From Rhizobium sp. CG5 (GTDB taxonomy: Bacteria; Pseudomonadota; Alphaproteobacteria; Rhizobiales; Rhizobiaceae), in contig NZ_JABAEF010000020.1 of assembly GCF_023701945.1 (NCBI RefSeq), positions 62,001-126,000 of the forward strand: a stretch of DNA of 64,000 nt, in the 5' to 3' direction. This document shows, in pieces, positions 34,016 to 42,745 of this stretch. The number at the start of each line of letters is the position of its first letter. Position 1 is the first letter of the stretch. The position numbers and the translations under genes are program-made. Under the pieces are notes generated by a model that worked only from the letters and a program-made list of their open reading frames with translations, did not search any database and had not been told where the DNA came from.

Positions 34016-35404
34016 TTAGGCCAGCACCGAAAAGATAGACATCCGCTGTTCTTCAGACAGGGAAGGATCCTTTGCGACTACTTCGCGCAGTGAGGCTCCG
34101 GAAATCAGCGCATCTTTTGCTAACATCGCCGCTTTGTTATACCCGACCACGGGGTTCAAACTTGTAGCCTGAACCAGCGATCGGTCATGAAGCTCCCGGC
34201 ACCTTGATACGTCAGCTTCGATGCCGTCGATGCAACATGTCCGCAATATCTCCATCCCTCGCGCGAGAAGCCGGATCGATTGGAGGAGGTTAAGGACCAT
34301 CACTGGCTCCATGGCGTTGAGTTGTAACTGGCCGGCCCCAGCCGCTAACGTGATCGTCAGGTCGTTACCGATGACCTGGAAGTTGATCTGGTTCATCATC
34401 TCCGGAATGACAGGATTTACCTTTCCCGGCATTATCGATGAACCGGCCTGTCGAGCAGGCAGTTTAATTTCGCCGAAACCTGCACGTGGGCCGCTCGAAA
34501 GAAGGCGTAGATCATTGCAGACTTTTGAGAGCTTCACAGCGATCCGCTTCAGCATGCCAGAAACTGACACGAACGCGCCGGTGTCCGATGTTGCCTCGAT
34601 GAGGTTGAATGCTGGCTTGAGTTCAACACCCGATACCGCGTTAAGGTGCCTGCATGCGATAGCGGCAAAACCAGGCGGTGCGTTGACGCCAGTACCGATT
34701 GCTGTCCCACCTAAGTTTACTTCCCGCATGAGATCGAGCGTCCTGAACATCTGGATGCGATCTTCGTCGATCGTCTCGGCAAAAGCTTCGAACTCTTGCC
34801 CCAGGGTCATCGAAACTGCATCTTGCAGCTGCGTTCTTCCCACCTTGACTACGTCTGAGAACTCCGTGGCCTTGCGGCGCAATGACGCGGTCAGTTTGAG
34901 CAGCGCGTTAAGCAATCCCTCGGACTCACGAAGGACGGTCAGCCGGACTGCTGTCGGGTAGACATCGTTGGTGGATTGCGAAAGGTTCACGTGATCGTTC
35001 GGGCTGATGACAGAATAGTCTCCCGCCGGGCGCCCCATGCTAAGTAGAGCGATATTAGCAATGACCTCATTCACGTTCATATTTGTCGAAGTCCCCGCCC
35101 CACCTTGCATCATATCGACGGGAAAATGGTCGGAGTAATCACGTAAGCTTATTTCTTCGCATGCTCGTTTGATGGCTTGAGCTACATCTGGAGCCAACAG
35201 CGAAAGCTCCTCGTTCGCGAGGAGGGCTGCCTTCTTCACCATAACCAGGGATTCGACAAAGGTCGGATATTCACCGAGGCGGATACCTGAAACCCCAAAA
35301 TTCTCCACCGCTCTCAACGTATGGATCCCGTAGAGTGCGCTGTTTGGTAGGACGCGAGTGCCAAGCAGGTCCACTTCATATCGTTCAGTCGTCGCGTCGG
35401 TCAT
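34016..35404 (-). CDS. aspA: Aspartate ammonia-lyase
   Basis: A 462-residue aspartase/fumarase-superfamily enzyme. It matches aspartases along its length: VDLLGTRVLPNSALYGIHT, GGAGTSTNMNVNEV, NDHVNLSQSTND and the flexible active-site loop signature GSSIMPGKVNPVIPEMMNQ. It converts L-aspartate to fumarate and ammonia. The operator pair between it and the divergent cupin gene suggests LacI control, so it probably deals with aspartate released from an imported compound. ATG 35404 is preceded by GAGAGGT; a GTG at 35413 is an alternative. A closely related C-N lyase acting on N-substituted aspartate is possible. Confidence 0.88.
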   Translation of the reverse strand: MTDATTERYEVDLLGTRVLPNSALYGIHTLRAVENFGVSGIRLGEYPTFVESLVMVKKAALLANEELSLLAPDVAQAIKRACEEISLRDYSDHFPVDMMQGGAGTSTNMNVNEVIANIALLSMGRPAGDYSVISPNDHVNLSQSTNDVYPTAVRLTVLRESEGLLNALLKLTASLRRKATEFSDVVKVGRTQLQDAVSMTLGQEFEAFAETIDEDRIQMFRTLDLMREVNLGGTAIGTGVNAPPGFAAIACRHLNAVSGVELKPAFNLIEATSDTGAFVSVSGMLKRIAVKLSKVCNDLRLLSSGPRAGFGEIKLPARQAGSSIMPGKVNPVIPEMMNQINFQVIGNDLTITLAAGAGQLQLNAMEPVMVLNLLQSIRLLARGMEILRTCCIDGIEADVSRCRELHDRSLVQATSLNPVVGYNKAAMLAKDALISGASLREVVAKDPSLSEEQRMSIFSVLA

Positions 35405-35566
35405 ATTAGGCACCTCTCAAAATAAGGAAGAACGACGGCACGAGCCGATGCACGTAGGTGACCCGCTGGGGTCCCAGTTTGCTTCCTCGTTTTTCCGGGT
35501 CCACGGTACAGTGTTCGCGAAAGTTGTTATGTCTCAACCTACGACAGAATTCTTACTGATTTGTTG

Positions 35567-35600
35567 ACAATCGTTTGTATTTACGAATACAAACGATTGT
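35567..35600. promoter_or_regulatory. Paired LacI-type operators between aspA and the cupin gene
   Basis: ACAATCGTTTGT (35567-35578) and ACAAACGATTGT (35589-35600) are inverted copies of each other, and each has the AANCGNTT core recognised by many LacI-family proteins. Centres are 22 bases apart, two helical turns. A -35-like TTGACA at 35564-35569 overlaps the left site. The same motif pair is at 46081-46113. The LacI protein at 48610-49662 is the likely ligand. Confidence 0.7.
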
Positions 35601-35622
35601 CTATGACGATAAGGAGAATTTT

Positions 35623-35982
35623 GTGTCCCTACTAGTTACGCTAAAAAATGACGTCACCAAGCTGCCCGACCCAACTGGTCGTAAGCCATCGCCAGAAGAG
35701 AAGATTGAGGGCGATCCGGATTTCCGCACATGGCTGCAAGATGAATCTTTCGATGGAAAGGTCCGCACCGGAATCTGGGAAGCCACTCCCGGCCTGACCC
35801 ATGCTATCAAGGACGGTGTCTACGAATACTGCCTTATCCTCGAAGGCGTTGTCGAAATCACTGAGAACGGTGGGGAGTCAAAAATCTACCGTGCCGGAGA
35901 CAGCTTCATTTTCAAGCCGGGCTTCCGCGGAACTTGGCGCACGATCGAGACTGTGCGTAAAATGTACGTTGTCGTGCGCTAA
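35623..35982 (+). CDS. Small cupin-domain protein
   Basis: A 119-residue single-cupin protein (EYCLILEGVVEITENGG ... YRAGDSFIFKPGFRGTWRTIE) of the DUF861/EutQ-like type. The second cupin motif is clear; the metal-binding His set of classic cupins is not complete, so function could be binding or isomerisation. The GTG start at 35623 is decided by AAGGAG six bases upstream; the longer frame from 35575 starts inside the operator. It is divergent from aspA and ends at a bidirectional terminator shared with the MmgE/PrpD gene. Confidence 0.75.
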   Translation: MSLLVTLKNDVTKLPDPTGRKPSPEEKIEGDPDFRTWLQDESFDGKVRTGIWEATPGLTHAIKDGVYEYCLILEGVVEITENGGESKIYRAGDSFIFKPGFRGTWRTIETVRKMYVVVR

Positions 35983-35995
35983 TCAGCGCATTTGT

Positions 35996-36016
35996 GAAGC
36001 CGGCACTGCCGGCTTC
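35996..36016. terminator. Bidirectional terminator between cupin and MmgE/PrpD genes
   Basis: GAAGCCGGC-ACT-GCCGGCTTC, a nine-base-pair perfect stem with a three-base loop, followed by ATTT on the + strand. It lies between two convergent genes. Confidence 0.6.
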
Positions 36017-36051
36017 ATTTCAGGGTGCTGACGCGGGTGCCGCAGTTACTG

Positions 36052-37419
36052 TTAACTTGCGGGACAGCCTAACAATCCCGCCAGACGCGTCTCGAACGAA
36101 AGCCAATCCGCAGCGGATGGTAGTTCATAAAGATGCTCGAACGCAGCCTCGGCTTTTGCACCACCACACAGGGAGACAAACTTATCCTTCATTGCCTCGC
36201 GCTCGAACGGCCTATCAGGACTACCTTTTGTCTGTTTTACGGCCTCGCGAAACGAGGAGCCATTTACAAACGTGACCGTGACTTCAGACAGAAACGGATC
36301 GTCTTGCTCCTCGAGGCCAACCATTTCGACGCGCTCCATCACATGTCGGATATCCGGGTCGCTGAGCGTCTCGTCCGCAAACGCATTGAGCGCGGCCGAC
36401 GGCAGGCATAGTGCGGCGGCCGCACAGAACTGCATGCTGAACTTACCTTCGAGTGCTGTCTCCGGCCGGTTATGAACGAGGATCGAAGGGATTGTCCTGC
36501 CGACATTGATCCGGACTGATGTGATGTTGCGCAGTGTATCCGTCTGCAGGCGACCGCGAATTATCTCGCAGGCTTCCATGGCCGTATGCGCGGCTGTACA
36601 GCAGGGGTAAGCCTTGATCGTCACACCGGGATCCTTGAATGGTGAACCACGACCAATCCGGGCAAGGACCGCATCAACGCGACCCGGATCGCCACCGTAA
36701 AGCACTGCAAGCCCCATCGGACCGAAGACCGATGCGTTAGCATCGAGTCCAGTCTTTGCAAGCTGTGCCGAGACATAGCCGTCGCGGGCAGCGGCGGCGA
36801 CCTGCCAGGGCTTGGCGCTGCTGCCGAACGCGGACCGTGTTCCGCTGCTCGCCGTTACCGCAAAGGACAACGCTGTCGCCGTTTGTTCAACGGACAAACC
36901 TAAAATGTGTGCGCTTGCCATTGCCGCGCCGAACACTCCGAGGGTCGCTGAAGCATGCCATCCGAGTGCATAATGTGCCGGATTGAGCAATTCACCTAAC
37001 GCCACCATTGTTTCGACGCCCGATAGATAGCCATTTAAAAGCGTTTGGCCTGAACAGTTGGTCATGCCAGCCGCAGCCAAGGCCGCAGCCATTGTGGGTA
37101 CAGTGACGTGCGCTATCGAAATAAGGGCCTCGTCGTCGTCGAAATCATCAAGATGCGCAGCCATTGCGTTGAGCAGTACTGTGTCCGAAGGACGGCATCG
37201 CAAGTCACTGCCAATAAGCCAACTAGGACCATCCGCACGAACATCAAATATGTCACTTGCTAGCAACGTTTTGATTTCTGGCCGACGAAAGCCGGCATAA
37301 GCGGTGCTGATCCCGTCAACGAAGTTCATGATCGACGATTGCCGGTCGTCGTCTGAAAAACCTGACGCCGAATAGTGTATGGCTGCGGCGAAACGCAAGA
37401 TTTCTTGTTCAGTGGCCAT
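36052..37419 (-). CDS. MmgE/PrpD-family protein (2-methylcitrate dehydratase / iminodisuccinate epimerase fold)
   Basis: A 455-residue MmgE/PrpD-family protein (LLNAMAAHLDDFDDDEA, GWHASATLGVFGAA, YPCCTAAHTAMEA). The family includes 2-methylcitrate dehydratase and the iminodisuccinate epimerase of Agrobacterium BY6. The usual K-P-x-H-x-G-x-A-A stretch reads KPWQVAAAA here, with Gln for His. It is the last gene of the eight-gene minus-strand operon with a dipeptide-type importer and an FAD oxidoreductase, and aspartase is next door, so epimerisation or dehydration of a dicarboxylic amino-acid derivative is an attractive but unproven role. ATG 37419 is chosen; GTG 37428 is possible. Confidence 0.8.
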   Translation of the reverse strand: MATEQEILRFAAAIHYSASGFSDDDRQSSIMNFVDGISTAYAGFRRPEIKTLLASDIFDVRADGPSWLIGSDLRCRPSDTVLLNAMAAHLDDFDDDEALISIAHVTVPTMAAALAAAGMTNCSGQTLLNGYLSGVETMVALGELLNPAHYALGWHASATLGVFGAAMASAHILGLSVEQTATALSFAVTASSGTRSAFGSSAKPWQVAAAARDGYVSAQLAKTGLDANASVFGPMGLAVLYGGDPGRVDAVLARIGRGSPFKDPGVTIKAYPCCTAAHTAMEACEIIRGRLQTDTLRNITSVRINVGRTIPSILVHNRPETALEGKFSMQFCAAAALCLPSAALNAFADETLSDPDIRHVMERVEMVGLEEQDDPFLSEVTVTFVNGSSFREAVKQTKGSPDRPFEREAMKDKFVSLCGGAKAEAAFEHLYELPSAADWLSFETRLAGLLGCPAS

Positions 37420-37428
37420 CTGCCGCAC

Positions 37429-39093
37429 TCACCCCGCCATCCAATCGGCGCCCGGGATCGAGGCTACCAACCTTTGTGTATATTCGTGTTTGGGGCTGCG
37501 AAAGATAGCTGAAGGAACGCCGCTTTCTACAACCTGTCCGCGATACATAACGATTATTTCGTCACAGATCTTGCTAGCTACGCGAAGATCGTGAGTGATG
37601 AAGATCATTGCGATCTTCAGGTCGTGTTGAATTCGCATCAAAAGTTCGAGGATTTGCGCCTGAATCGACACGTCGAGCGCCGAGACAGCCTCATCGGCCA
37701 CAAGAACCTGCGGGTCGAACATCAAAGCACGGGCAATGCCTATGCGCTGTCGCTGCCCGCCTGAGAACTCATGAGGGTACCGGTCGAGGCTTCGTTCATC
37801 GAGACCGACGAGCTTAAGGAGATGAGCAGCCTTCTCGCGCGCCGCAACTGACGTCAGATTACCGTGCGCAAGTGGGCCTGCAGTCAGTGCCGTCAAGACC
37901 CTATGGCGGGGATTGAGCGATGCGAAAGGATCTTGAAACACCATCTGAATCTGAGGCCGCATGGGCCTGAAATCGGCCTCGGACATTTTAGCGATATCCG
38001 TGTCGCGGAAGACGATACGCCCACTATCGCTGTCCATGAGCTTGACGATCATACGGCCCAGTGTCGACTTGCCGGAGCCGGATTCGCCAACTACGCCTAG
38101 TGTGGTTCCCTTGTAGAGAGCGATGCTGACATCGTTAACAGCCTTCACCACCCGCTGTGGTTTGAAGAGACCGACGGATGTTTCATACGTCTTCCGAAGA
38201 TTCTCTGTTTTGAGAACTATCTCAGTACCACGATCAATTTGTCGATCGGCCTGAGACATGCGTGGGACTGCGGCAATGAGCTTGCGAGTATAGGGATGTG
38301 CAGGTGACTGGAGCACGTCTGCTGCAATACCTTGCTCGACCAGAGATCCTTTCTCCATCACAAGGACTCGATCGGCTATCTCGGCAACTACGCCGAAATC
38401 ATGCGTGATGAACATCACGCTCATGTTTTTCCGTTTCTGGATCTTGCGGATTAGTTCGAGGATTTGCGCTTGCGTAGTGACGTCCAATGCCGTGGTTGGT
38501 TCGTCGGCGATAAGAATATCGGGGTCGAGTGCCAGTGCCATCGCAATCATGACGCGCTGGCGTTGCCCTCCGGAAAGACGGAAGGGGTATTGTCCTTGCA
38601 GAACCGTCGGCTCTGGGAGGCCGACCTCGTCCAAGAGCGCCAAAACCTTCTTTCTGCGGGACTCCGCCGTGCCGATGTGATGAACCTGCATGACCTCCTC
38701 AATTTGGTCTCCGATCTTCATAAGAGGATTGAGGGCGGACAAGGGGTCCTGGAAGATCATCGCAACCACGCGTCCACGCAGTGACAGCAGTTCACGCTCA
38801 GGCAGTTGCAGTATTTCTTTGCCACTGAGCGTGATGGTTCCTTCCGTCGCCATGATGGACGGCGGCAAAAGCCCCATGATCGTGTTCGCAGTCACCGATT
38901 TGCCGGAACCGGATTCGCCGATGATGCAGAGAATTTCACCTTTCCGCAGATCGAAGGAAATATCTTTCACCGCATGGGTGCGCTCCATGCCCTTCGGAAG
39001 CTGAACTGTGAGATTACGGACCGATAAAGCAACGTCTGGAATAGGGTTTTCGGTGACCAGACCTCGTTGTGACGATGGCGACACTTTAGTCAT
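37429..39093 (-). CDS. Fused dual-ATPase subunit of a dipeptide-type ABC importer
   Basis: A 554-residue protein with two complete ABC ATPase domains in one chain: Walker A GESGSGKS occurs in both halves, signatures RLSGGQRQRV and FSGGQRQRI, Walker B LIADEPTTALD and LVADEAVSALD. It corresponds to OppD and OppF fused, as in GsiA/YejF. It powers the importer made with the two permeases and the binding protein encoded upstream in the same operon. Start: AGGAG eight bases before ATG 39093, which overlaps the permease stop by eight bases; ATG 39099 is too close to the SD. Confidence 0.88.
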   Translation of the reverse strand: MTKVSPSSQRGLVTENPIPDVALSVRNLTVQLPKGMERTHAVKDISFDLRKGEILCIIGESGSGKSVTANTIMGLLPPSIMATEGTITLSGKEILQLPERELLSLRGRVVAMIFQDPLSALNPLMKIGDQIEEVMQVHHIGTAESRRKKVLALLDEVGLPEPTVLQGQYPFRLSGGQRQRVMIAMALALDPDILIADEPTTALDVTTQAQILELIRKIQKRKNMSVMFITHDFGVVAEIADRVLVMEKGSLVEQGIAADVLQSPAHPYTRKLIAAVPRMSQADRQIDRGTEIVLKTENLRKTYETSVGLFKPQRVVKAVNDVSIALYKGTTLGVVGESGSGKSTLGRMIVKLMDSDSGRIVFRDTDIAKMSEADFRPMRPQIQMVFQDPFASLNPRHRVLTALTAGPLAHGNLTSVAAREKAAHLLKLVGLDERSLDRYPHEFSGGQRQRIGIARALMFDPQVLVADEAVSALDVSIQAQILELLMRIQHDLKIAMIFITHDLRVASKICDEIIVMYRGQVVESGVPSAIFRSPKHEYTQRLVASIPGADWMAG

Positions 39094-39973
39094 TACCATG
39101 GCTCCTGATGTCGAGGGCGTCGCGCAATCCGTCGCCAATAAAGTTAAAGCTGGTCACCGCGAGGGTAATCGCCACGCCGGGTATGATTGCGAGCCAAGGC
39201 GCTGTGGCGAGGTACTGCTGTGCGCCATTGAGCATGTTTCCCCAGCTTGGCGCCGGAGGCTGAATTCCATAGCCAAGAAAGCTGATGTAGGCCTCTGCCA
39301 GAATTGCCCGGGCGACAGTGAGCGTCGCTGCGACGATGATAGGGCCCATAACGTTCGGGAGCAGTTCTCGGGTCATGATCCAGCGGCCGGACAACCCGAA
39401 CATACGTGCCGCGACCACAAAATCCCGCTCTTTCAGTGAGCGAACCTCAGCAGATACGATACGAGCGATTTCCATCCAACTGGTCGATGCAATGAGCACG
39501 GTAATCATTGCGGGACTGGGTTGAATGAAAGCTGCAAGCGTCAAAAGCAGGAAGATTGAGGGGAAGCATAGAAATGCATCGACGACGCGCATAAGTGCCG
39601 CACCAACGCGACCGCTATAGTAACCTGCAATGATACCGATGCTTGCACCAATGAAAATGCTGATGAACATGGCGGAGAAGGCAACCAGGAGCGATACGCG
39701 CCCCGCCATCAGCAATCGTGCGGCAACGTCCCGCCCCAACGGATCCGTTCCCAGATAATGATGGCCTGTCAAAGGTGGGGCAAACCGCGCTCTCAGATCG
39801 ATGTAAAGCTGGTCATAGGGGAGTAGATATGGGCCGACAACGCAGACCAGTACGAGCATCACGACGCAGGCAATTCCGAAGAGGGCCAAGCGGTGCTGTG
39901 CGAATCGGCGAACCGCCGGATTTGCGAAAAAACCTGTACGAGAAGTATCGATGACATTGGAACCGGAAGACAT
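39086..39973 (-). CDS. Dipeptide-type ABC permease, DppC type
   Basis: A 295-residue permease with motif HHYLGTDPLGRDVAARLL, a membrane core and the EAA loop (VAARMFGLSGRWIMTRELLPNVMG). It follows the DppB-type permease by nine bases and overlaps the ATPase gene. Substrate specificity lies in the binding protein. Confidence 0.86.
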   Translation of the reverse strand: MSSGSNVIDTSRTGFFANPAVRRFAQHRLALFGIACVVMLVLVCVVGPYLLPYDQLYIDLRARFAPPLTGHHYLGTDPLGRDVAARLLMAGRVSLLVAFSAMFISIFIGASIGIIAGYYSGRVGAALMRVVDAFLCFPSIFLLLTLAAFIQPSPAMITVLIASTSWMEIARIVSAEVRSLKERDFVVAARMFGLSGRWIMTRELLPNVMGPIIVAATLTVARAILAEAYISFLGYGIQPPAPSWGNMLNGAQQYLATAPWLAIIPGVAITLAVTSFNFIGDGLRDALDIRSHGND

Positions 39974-39982
39974 CTTGTACTC

Positions 39983-40933
39983 CTATGCGTAACGGATTCG
40001 AGGGTCGGCGACAGCAATCAAGATATCGGCGATGAGATTGGCAACGATAACGAGGATCGCCGAGAACATCAGGAGACCCATGATTACAGGGTAATCTTTG
40101 TAGCTGAGGCTATCGAGAAACAGCCGGCCCATGCCCGGCCAGGTGAAAACTGTCTCTGTTACCAGTGCACCGCTGAGCAGCGTAGGCAGCTCAAGTCCTG
40201 CGAGCGCGATCATGGGCAACATCGCATTTCGTAACACGTGCCGGATAATCACCCGACGGTGGCTCATGCCCTTTGCTCGTGCGGTCCTGACGTAGTCCTG
40301 ACTTAGGACCTCCAGCGTTGCCGTGCGCATATACCGGCTCCAGACGGCCAGATGAACGAGAGCGAGCACGAGTGACGGCATAATGAGGTGTTTGGCGTAG
40401 CCAAGGAAAGATTCGTCGCCAACAGTGTACATGTTGCCCGGCGGCAGCCAGCCAAGCTTAAGGGAGAAGACGTAGATCCCGACCAAACCAAACCAGAAGG
40501 TTGGGATCGAAAGCGCGATCATCGCGATGACCGTCGTTACATAATCGAATACCGAGTACTGCCTAACAGCGCTGCGCACACCAATCCAACAGCCCAGGAC
40601 GACCGCGATCAACGTCGCCGAAACCATGAGAAGGACGGTCGCGGCCAGATGAGAGGAGACGACTTCGAGGACAGGTGTGCTGTCACGATAGGATCGTCCC
40701 CAATCGCCCATAAGCATTTTGCCAACCCAATCCAGGTATTGAAGGGGAAGGGGGCGGTTGAGGCCCATCTGAGTGGAAATGCGTTCCAGCTCGGCCGCCG
40801 TCATGCCGGGCGTGGCAACAAATTGTGATAGTGGCCCACCCGGCGCCAAGTGTAGGACAGAAAAGCCGATAACTGAGACGAGCGCGAGCAGAAGAACGCT
40901 CTGCATGAGACGTCCGAACAAAAAGCGAAGCAT
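39983..40933 (-). CDS. Dipeptide-type ABC permease, DppB type
   Basis: A 316-residue permease with the DppB N-terminus (FGRLMQSVLLLALVSVIGFSVLHLAPGGP), motif GKMLMGDWGRSY and the EAA loop (TARAKGMSHRRVIIRHVLRNAMLP). About six membrane segments. It lies between the binding-protein gene and the DppC-type permease gene. Confidence 0.86.
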   Translation of the reverse strand: MLRFLFGRLMQSVLLLALVSVIGFSVLHLAPGGPLSQFVATPGMTAAELERISTQMGLNRPLPLQYLDWVGKMLMGDWGRSYRDSTPVLEVVSSHLAATVLLMVSATLIAVVLGCWIGVRSAVRQYSVFDYVTTVIAMIALSIPTFWFGLVGIYVFSLKLGWLPPGNMYTVGDESFLGYAKHLIMPSLVLALVHLAVWSRYMRTATLEVLSQDYVRTARAKGMSHRRVIIRHVLRNAMLPMIALAGLELPTLLSGALVTETVFTWPGMGRLFLDSLSYKDYPVIMGLLMFSAILVIVANLIADILIAVADPRIRYA

Positions 40934-41012
40934 AGTTTGGTTCCCCCCGTTTTGTCACGGGCTAAGACATCGATCGAAACGCGGGAGGCCAATGGCCTCC
41001 CGCAAGCTCTAC

Positions 41013-42680
41013 TTAAGAGCGATACCAATCAGCGATATTCCAGGTATCGATGCGCACATTCACGTTAGCCGCGTAGCCGTTGATGCCACTCTCGTGACCG
41101 CGGACAGTGCGACGCTGCCACATTACGATGAACGGCAGATCTTCTCGCACGATTTCCTGGATTTTGGCGTAGATCGGCTTACGCTCCTCAGGCACGAAAA
41201 GCTTTCCGCCTTCCGCGAGAAGTCTGTCGACTTCGGGGTTGGAATATTGCCAGAAGTTCAGGCCGCCACCACCCTTGGCTGCGCTGTTAGTCGACAGGAA
41301 GAAGTCGCTTGTGTCGGGGTCAAATCCAGTGAGAAAGTCCTGGCCGTGCATCACACTGTGAAACTGCGACTTCAGCCAGAAGTCGGCAAATAGCACCGCC
41401 GAAGGCATGTTCTCGACCTTCATCTCGATGCCGACGTCCCGAAGTGTCTGCTGCATGTATTGCTGGATTTGTTCGCGGATCTGATTTCCGGCTGATGTCG
41501 AGTTTGTAAAGGACAGACGTTTTCCGTCCTTGACCCGAATACCGTCCGGACCTGGAACCCAACCGGCCCGATCAAGGAGTTTTTTCGCCTCTTCAGGGTC
41601 ATACTTATGCTTCGGTAAGTCCGGGTTGTAATAGTACGACTGCTGTGGGATGTAGCTCTCGGTCGCAATCGGCACACCATAGTTGATCTGCTCAAGCGCA
41701 CTGTCCCTATCAAACGCACTGTAGATCGCTTGACGGACAGCCTGTTCGTCCAGAGGCGCTCGGCCGGTGTTGAACGCGATGCACTCCACCGACGAAGCCG
41801 GCATCAGATCCACGACCTTGCCCTGGAGAGTTTGGGCGTCTGCATAATTATTTGCGGGGATATACGAAAGGCTAATCAGATCGATGTCGCCGGTCTTGAA
41901 CTGCGTGTAGAGGACTGTCTGATCGGGAATGTACCGGAAGATCACCTTCTCGATATACGGGCCTTCACCGAAGTAATCGTGGTTGGCGGCAACCTCCATG
42001 CTGTCACCGGCCCGTCGATTAACGAATTTGAACGGTCCGGTGCCGATCGGCACCCTGTCGAGGGAAGAGGCATTTTTGTCGGTTACGCCCTCAAATACAT
42101 GGGCCGGGACGATGAACGTTGCCGCAAGGATTGACGGGTAAGGCGCGAAAGGCTGCTCCATGCGCCACGTCAGTTCAGTTGCCGAGACAACCTTTAAATC
42201 CCGAACTAGTTCATGGCCGGTGCGACGCCAGCTGTTGAACTTCGGATCAACAAGAAGTTCCAGTGTGAACTTGACATCTTCTGCCGAAAACGGCTTTCCG
42301 TCGTGCCACTTCACGTCGTCGCGCAATTTAATACGCCAGTTGAGACCATCTGCAGATATGCCGCCATTGGCCACTGTTGGCACTTCCGCAAGCGATGGTT
42401 CGAAGTTGCCCTCGGGTGTGACAGTGAAGAGCGTGTCGTAGAGAGCGAATTGAATTCCTTCGTCGACCTCAATGTGAAGCTTGTGAGGATTCAATACGGT
42501 CGGCTCCTGCGACAGGCCGATGATAAGTTGGCCTGTCGGCGATGACGGTGGAGCAGCAAGTGCCCGATCCTTGCCGAGCAGGTTCGGCGCAAAGTAGCTT
42601 ACAAGGCCAGCAGCGCCAAGCAGTCCAAGAGTCTTCCTCCGAGTGAAGGCGAGCTTCGTATTCTCATTTTCAGTCGACAT
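41013..42680 (-). CDS. Periplasmic solute-binding protein (SBP_bac_5) with Tat-type signal
   Basis: A 555-residue family-5 binding protein. TRRKTLGLLG (13-22) followed by a hydrophobic stretch is a twin-arginine-type signal, cleaved near residue 42. The family signature appears at WRIKLRDDVKWHDGKPFSAEDVKF. The ligand is likely a peptide, opine or amino-acid conjugate. It is the first transporter gene after the FAD oxidoreductase in the minus-strand operon; like AccA it is Tat-type rather than Sec-type. Confidence 0.87.
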   Translation of the reverse strand: MSTENENTKLAFTRRKTLGLLGAAGLVSYFAPNLLGKDRALAAPPSSPTGQLIIGLSQEPTVLNPHKLHIEVDEGIQFALYDTLFTVTPEGNFEPSLAEVPTVANGGISADGLNWRIKLRDDVKWHDGKPFSAEDVKFTLELLVDPKFNSWRRTGHELVRDLKVVSATELTWRMEQPFAPYPSILAATFIVPAHVFEGVTDKNASSLDRVPIGTGPFKFVNRRAGDSMEVAANHDYFGEGPYIEKVIFRYIPDQTVLYTQFKTGDIDLISLSYIPANNYADAQTLQGKVVDLMPASSVECIAFNTGRAPLDEQAVRQAIYSAFDRDSALEQINYGVPIATESYIPQQSYYYNPDLPKHKYDPEEAKKLLDRAGWVPGPDGIRVKDGKRLSFTNSTSAGNQIREQIQQYMQQTLRDVGIEMKVENMPSAVLFADFWLKSQFHSVMHGQDFLTGFDPDTSDFFLSTNSAAKGGGGLNFWQYSNPEVDRLLAEGGKLFVPEERKPIYAKIQEIVREDLPFIVMWQRRTVRGHESGINGYAANVNVRIDTWNIADWYRS

Positions 42681-42745
42681 AACAGAACCCCTTTTGGTTT
42701 GGTGAACGAAGACGGTTACCTGCCTCTTTATCGGGCAGTTGCGGA

